64,000 nucleotides of DNA, taken from Dyella lutea (GTDB lineage: Bacteria > Pseudomonadota > Gammaproteobacteria > Xanthomonadales > Rhodanobacteraceae). The stretch spans positions 1,220,001 through 1,284,000 of the forward strand of contig NZ_JAMZEK010000001.1 in assembly GCF_024158035.1 (NCBI RefSeq), read 5' to 3'. How positions within the stretch are numbered: position 1 is the first letter of the stretch; each line of letters starts with the position of its first letter. The notes under the pieces were generated by a model that did no database searches, had not been told where the DNA came from, and was given only the letters and a program-made list of their open reading frames with translations. Below, one piece after another: positions 62,692 to 64,000 of this stretch. Both the position numbers and the translations under genes were made by a program.

Positions 62692-63906
62692 ATGCAGATA
62701 GCGCCCATTCTCGCCGCGTTGCGCAAACATCGCCTGGCCACCGTGCTGATCGCGCTGGAGATCGCGCTGGCCTGCGCGGTGCTGTGCAACGCCTGTTTCA
62801 TTATTGCCAGCCGCCTCTCCGCGATGCATGTGGAGAGCGGCATCGACGAGCCTGCGCTGGCGACGGTGCAGCTGACCGGCTACGACCCCTCCCAATCCGT
62901 CGATGTCGACGCGCGCGCGCTGGCGGCGCTGCGTGCGGTACCCGGTGTGCAGTCGGTCACGTTGCTCAACTCCATCCCGTTCGGTGCCCGCCGCGGCACC
63001 GCGGGCATCACCACCGATGCGGAGAGGCAGCATTTCGGTGGCGTGATCGAGTTCTACGTCGGTGCGCCGGGTAGCTTGGACGCGCTCGGGTCCCGGATCG
63101 TCGCCGGCCGGGGACCGCGGCCGGAGGATTTCCAGCCGTTCACCGGCTTCATGCCCAACGAGGCCAACGTGCAGATCACCCAGGCCCTGGCCGACCACCT
63201 CTGGCCGGGTGTCGATCCGCTGGGCAAGGAGTTCTGGATGCTCAAGTCGCACTACCGCGTCGTCGGAGTGCTGAAAACCCTGGTCCGGCCGGATCCGCCC
63301 GGCTGGACGCCGCAGGAGCGGCTGTGGTCGGTATTCGTGCCGGCGCAGCCGGGGCCTTACCTTACCGGCAGTTACCTGCTGCGCGCTGATCCGAAGGAGA
63401 TGCCGCGGGTGATGCGCGACGCGCTGGCGGCCGTCGCCAGGGCCCTGCCCGAGGTGGTGATCGACCGGGACGCCAGCCAGACCCTAACCGACCTGCGGCA
63501 CGAGACCTTCAGGAACGACCGCATCATGGCCGGACTGATGCTCGGCGTGATCGCCGCCCTGCTGCTGGTGACCGCGCTGGGCATCGTCGGCCTGGCCAGC
63601 TTCTGGGTCGCCCAGCGCCGCAAGCAGATCGGCGTACGCCGTGCGCTGGGCGCCACCCGCGGCGACATCCTGCGTTACTTCCAGACCGAGAACTTCCTGA
63701 TCGTCAGCCTCGGCATCGCGCTGGGCATGCTGCTGGCTTATGCGCTGAACGTGGCGCTGATGCAGGTCTACGAGCTGCCGCGCCTGCCGCTGGCCTACCT
63801 GCCGGTCGGTGCGCTGGCGCTGTGGGTGCTGGGCCAGCTCTCGGTGCTGGCGCCGGCGCTGCGTGCCGCGGCGGTGCCGCCGGTGGTGGCGACACGGAGT
63901 GTCTAG
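62692..63906 (+). CDS. Permease B6 (MacB/FtsX-type)
   Basis: A 404-residue B-family permease, the shortest B copy: MQIAPILAALRKHRLATVLIALEIALACAVLCNACFIIASR, with Cys 32 and an extra Cys 35. The periplasmic domain has VQLTGYDPSQSVDVDARALAALRAVPGVQSV, then LNSIPFGARRGTAGITTDAERQHFGGVIEFYV. Helix 2 and coupling region: ALGIVGLASFWVAQRRKQIGVRRALGATRGDILRYFQTENFLIVSLGIALGMLLAYALNVALM. Ends VPPVVATRSV. A7 starts 47 nt after the stop. Confidence 0.93.
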   Translation: MQIAPILAALRKHRLATVLIALEIALACAVLCNACFIIASRLSAMHVESGIDEPALATVQLTGYDPSQSVDVDARALAALRAVPGVQSVTLLNSIPFGARRGTAGITTDAERQHFGGVIEFYVGAPGSLDALGSRIVAGRGPRPEDFQPFTGFMPNEANVQITQALADHLWPGVDPLGKEFWMLKSHYRVVGVLKTLVRPDPPGWTPQERLWSVFVPAQPGPYLTGSYLLRADPKEMPRVMRDALAAVARALPEVVIDRDASQTLTDLRHETFRNDRIMAGLMLGVIAALLLVTALGIVGLASFWVAQRRKQIGVRRALGATRGDILRYFQTENFLIVSLGIALGMLLAYALNVALMQVYELPRLPLAYLPVGALALWVLGQLSVLAPALRAAAVPPVVATRSV

Positions 63907-63953
63907 CTGGCCACGTGTGAGCGATCGCTTCATCTGGGAAAAGGAGATTCGCG

Positions 63954-64000
63954 ATGTTGATGTATTACCTCGGTCTGGCGCGGCGCAGCCTGCGCCGCAG
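63954..64000 (+). CDS. Permease A7, N-terminal fragment at the window edge
   Basis: The last 47 bases encode MLMYYLGLARRSLRR, matching the A-family N-terminal signature (YY-DLA-RSL-R). AAGGAGA lies 8 nt upstream. The gene continues beyond the window, so the array has at least seven A genes and its length is unknown. Confidence 0.85.
   Translation, partial: MLMYYLGLARRSLRR

Overview
The window is GC-rich, densely coded DNA from a gammaproteobacterium. Protein character and gene order (lptFG divergent from pepA-holC, xerD followed by dsbC, aroK-aroB, hemP, an intracellular PHB depolymerase, Xanthomonad-like REP palindromes) point to the Xanthomonadales, most likely the Rhodanobacteraceae (Dyella/Rhodanobacter/Luteibacter-like). 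The genus is an inference. No rRNA, tRNA or CRISPR array was seen.

Layout. 1-1.5 kb: 3' part of an amidohydrolase gene. 1.5-7.1 kb: an accessory stretch of orphan genes (two unknown proteins, a small membrane protein, a DUF1737 protein, a GNAT acetyltransferase, an AT-richer DUF2971 gene). It also holds short interspersed repeats and an internally deleted second copy of the 1.7-2.5 kb gene. 7.2-11.8 kb, minus strand: a symmetrical cluster GTPase / YceI / cytochrome b561 / YceI / GTPase. 12.0-19.2 kb: two tandem paralogous hybrid sensor kinases with beta-propeller sensors. 19.3-23.7 kb: holC, pepA and the divergent lptF-lptG pair of the LPS exporter. 23.8-31.5 kb: a PsiE-like protein, a frameshifted CDF metal transporter, threonine aldolase, a lipoprotein, glutaminase, PHA depolymerase, an RDD protein and xerD. 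31.6-45.8 kb: mostly housekeeping genes (dsbC, purL, a GT2 glycosyltransferase, an EamA permease, aroB, aroK, an epimerase-like protein, a YbjQ protein, a glycerate-kinase-like protein, pdxH, a YjbQ protein, a cobalamin-binding-like protein) and a Fur-box-preceded hemP.

The most striking part is 45.8-64.0 kb. A textbook sigma-54 (-24/-12) promoter, with an upstream cluster of TGTCCG motifs and a perfect 14-bp palindrome, precedes one periplasmic adaptor gene and one MacB/LolD-type ATPase gene. These are followed by an unbroken tandem array of FtsX/MacB-type permeases that strictly alternate between two families (A and B). Six complete A-B pairs are present and a seventh A gene runs off the window. 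Pair members are 7-10 nt apart, while pairs are 21-135 nt apart. Every complete A permease has a Cys pair at equivalent positions of its periplasmic domain enclosing a divergent 13-16-residue loop; B permeases have none there. Pairs 1-2 and pairs 3-6 form separate subgroups in both families, so A and B appear to have duplicated and diversified as a unit. I read this as one shared energising module feeding a repertoire of heterodimeric permeases under RpoN control. What they transport cannot be read from the sequence.
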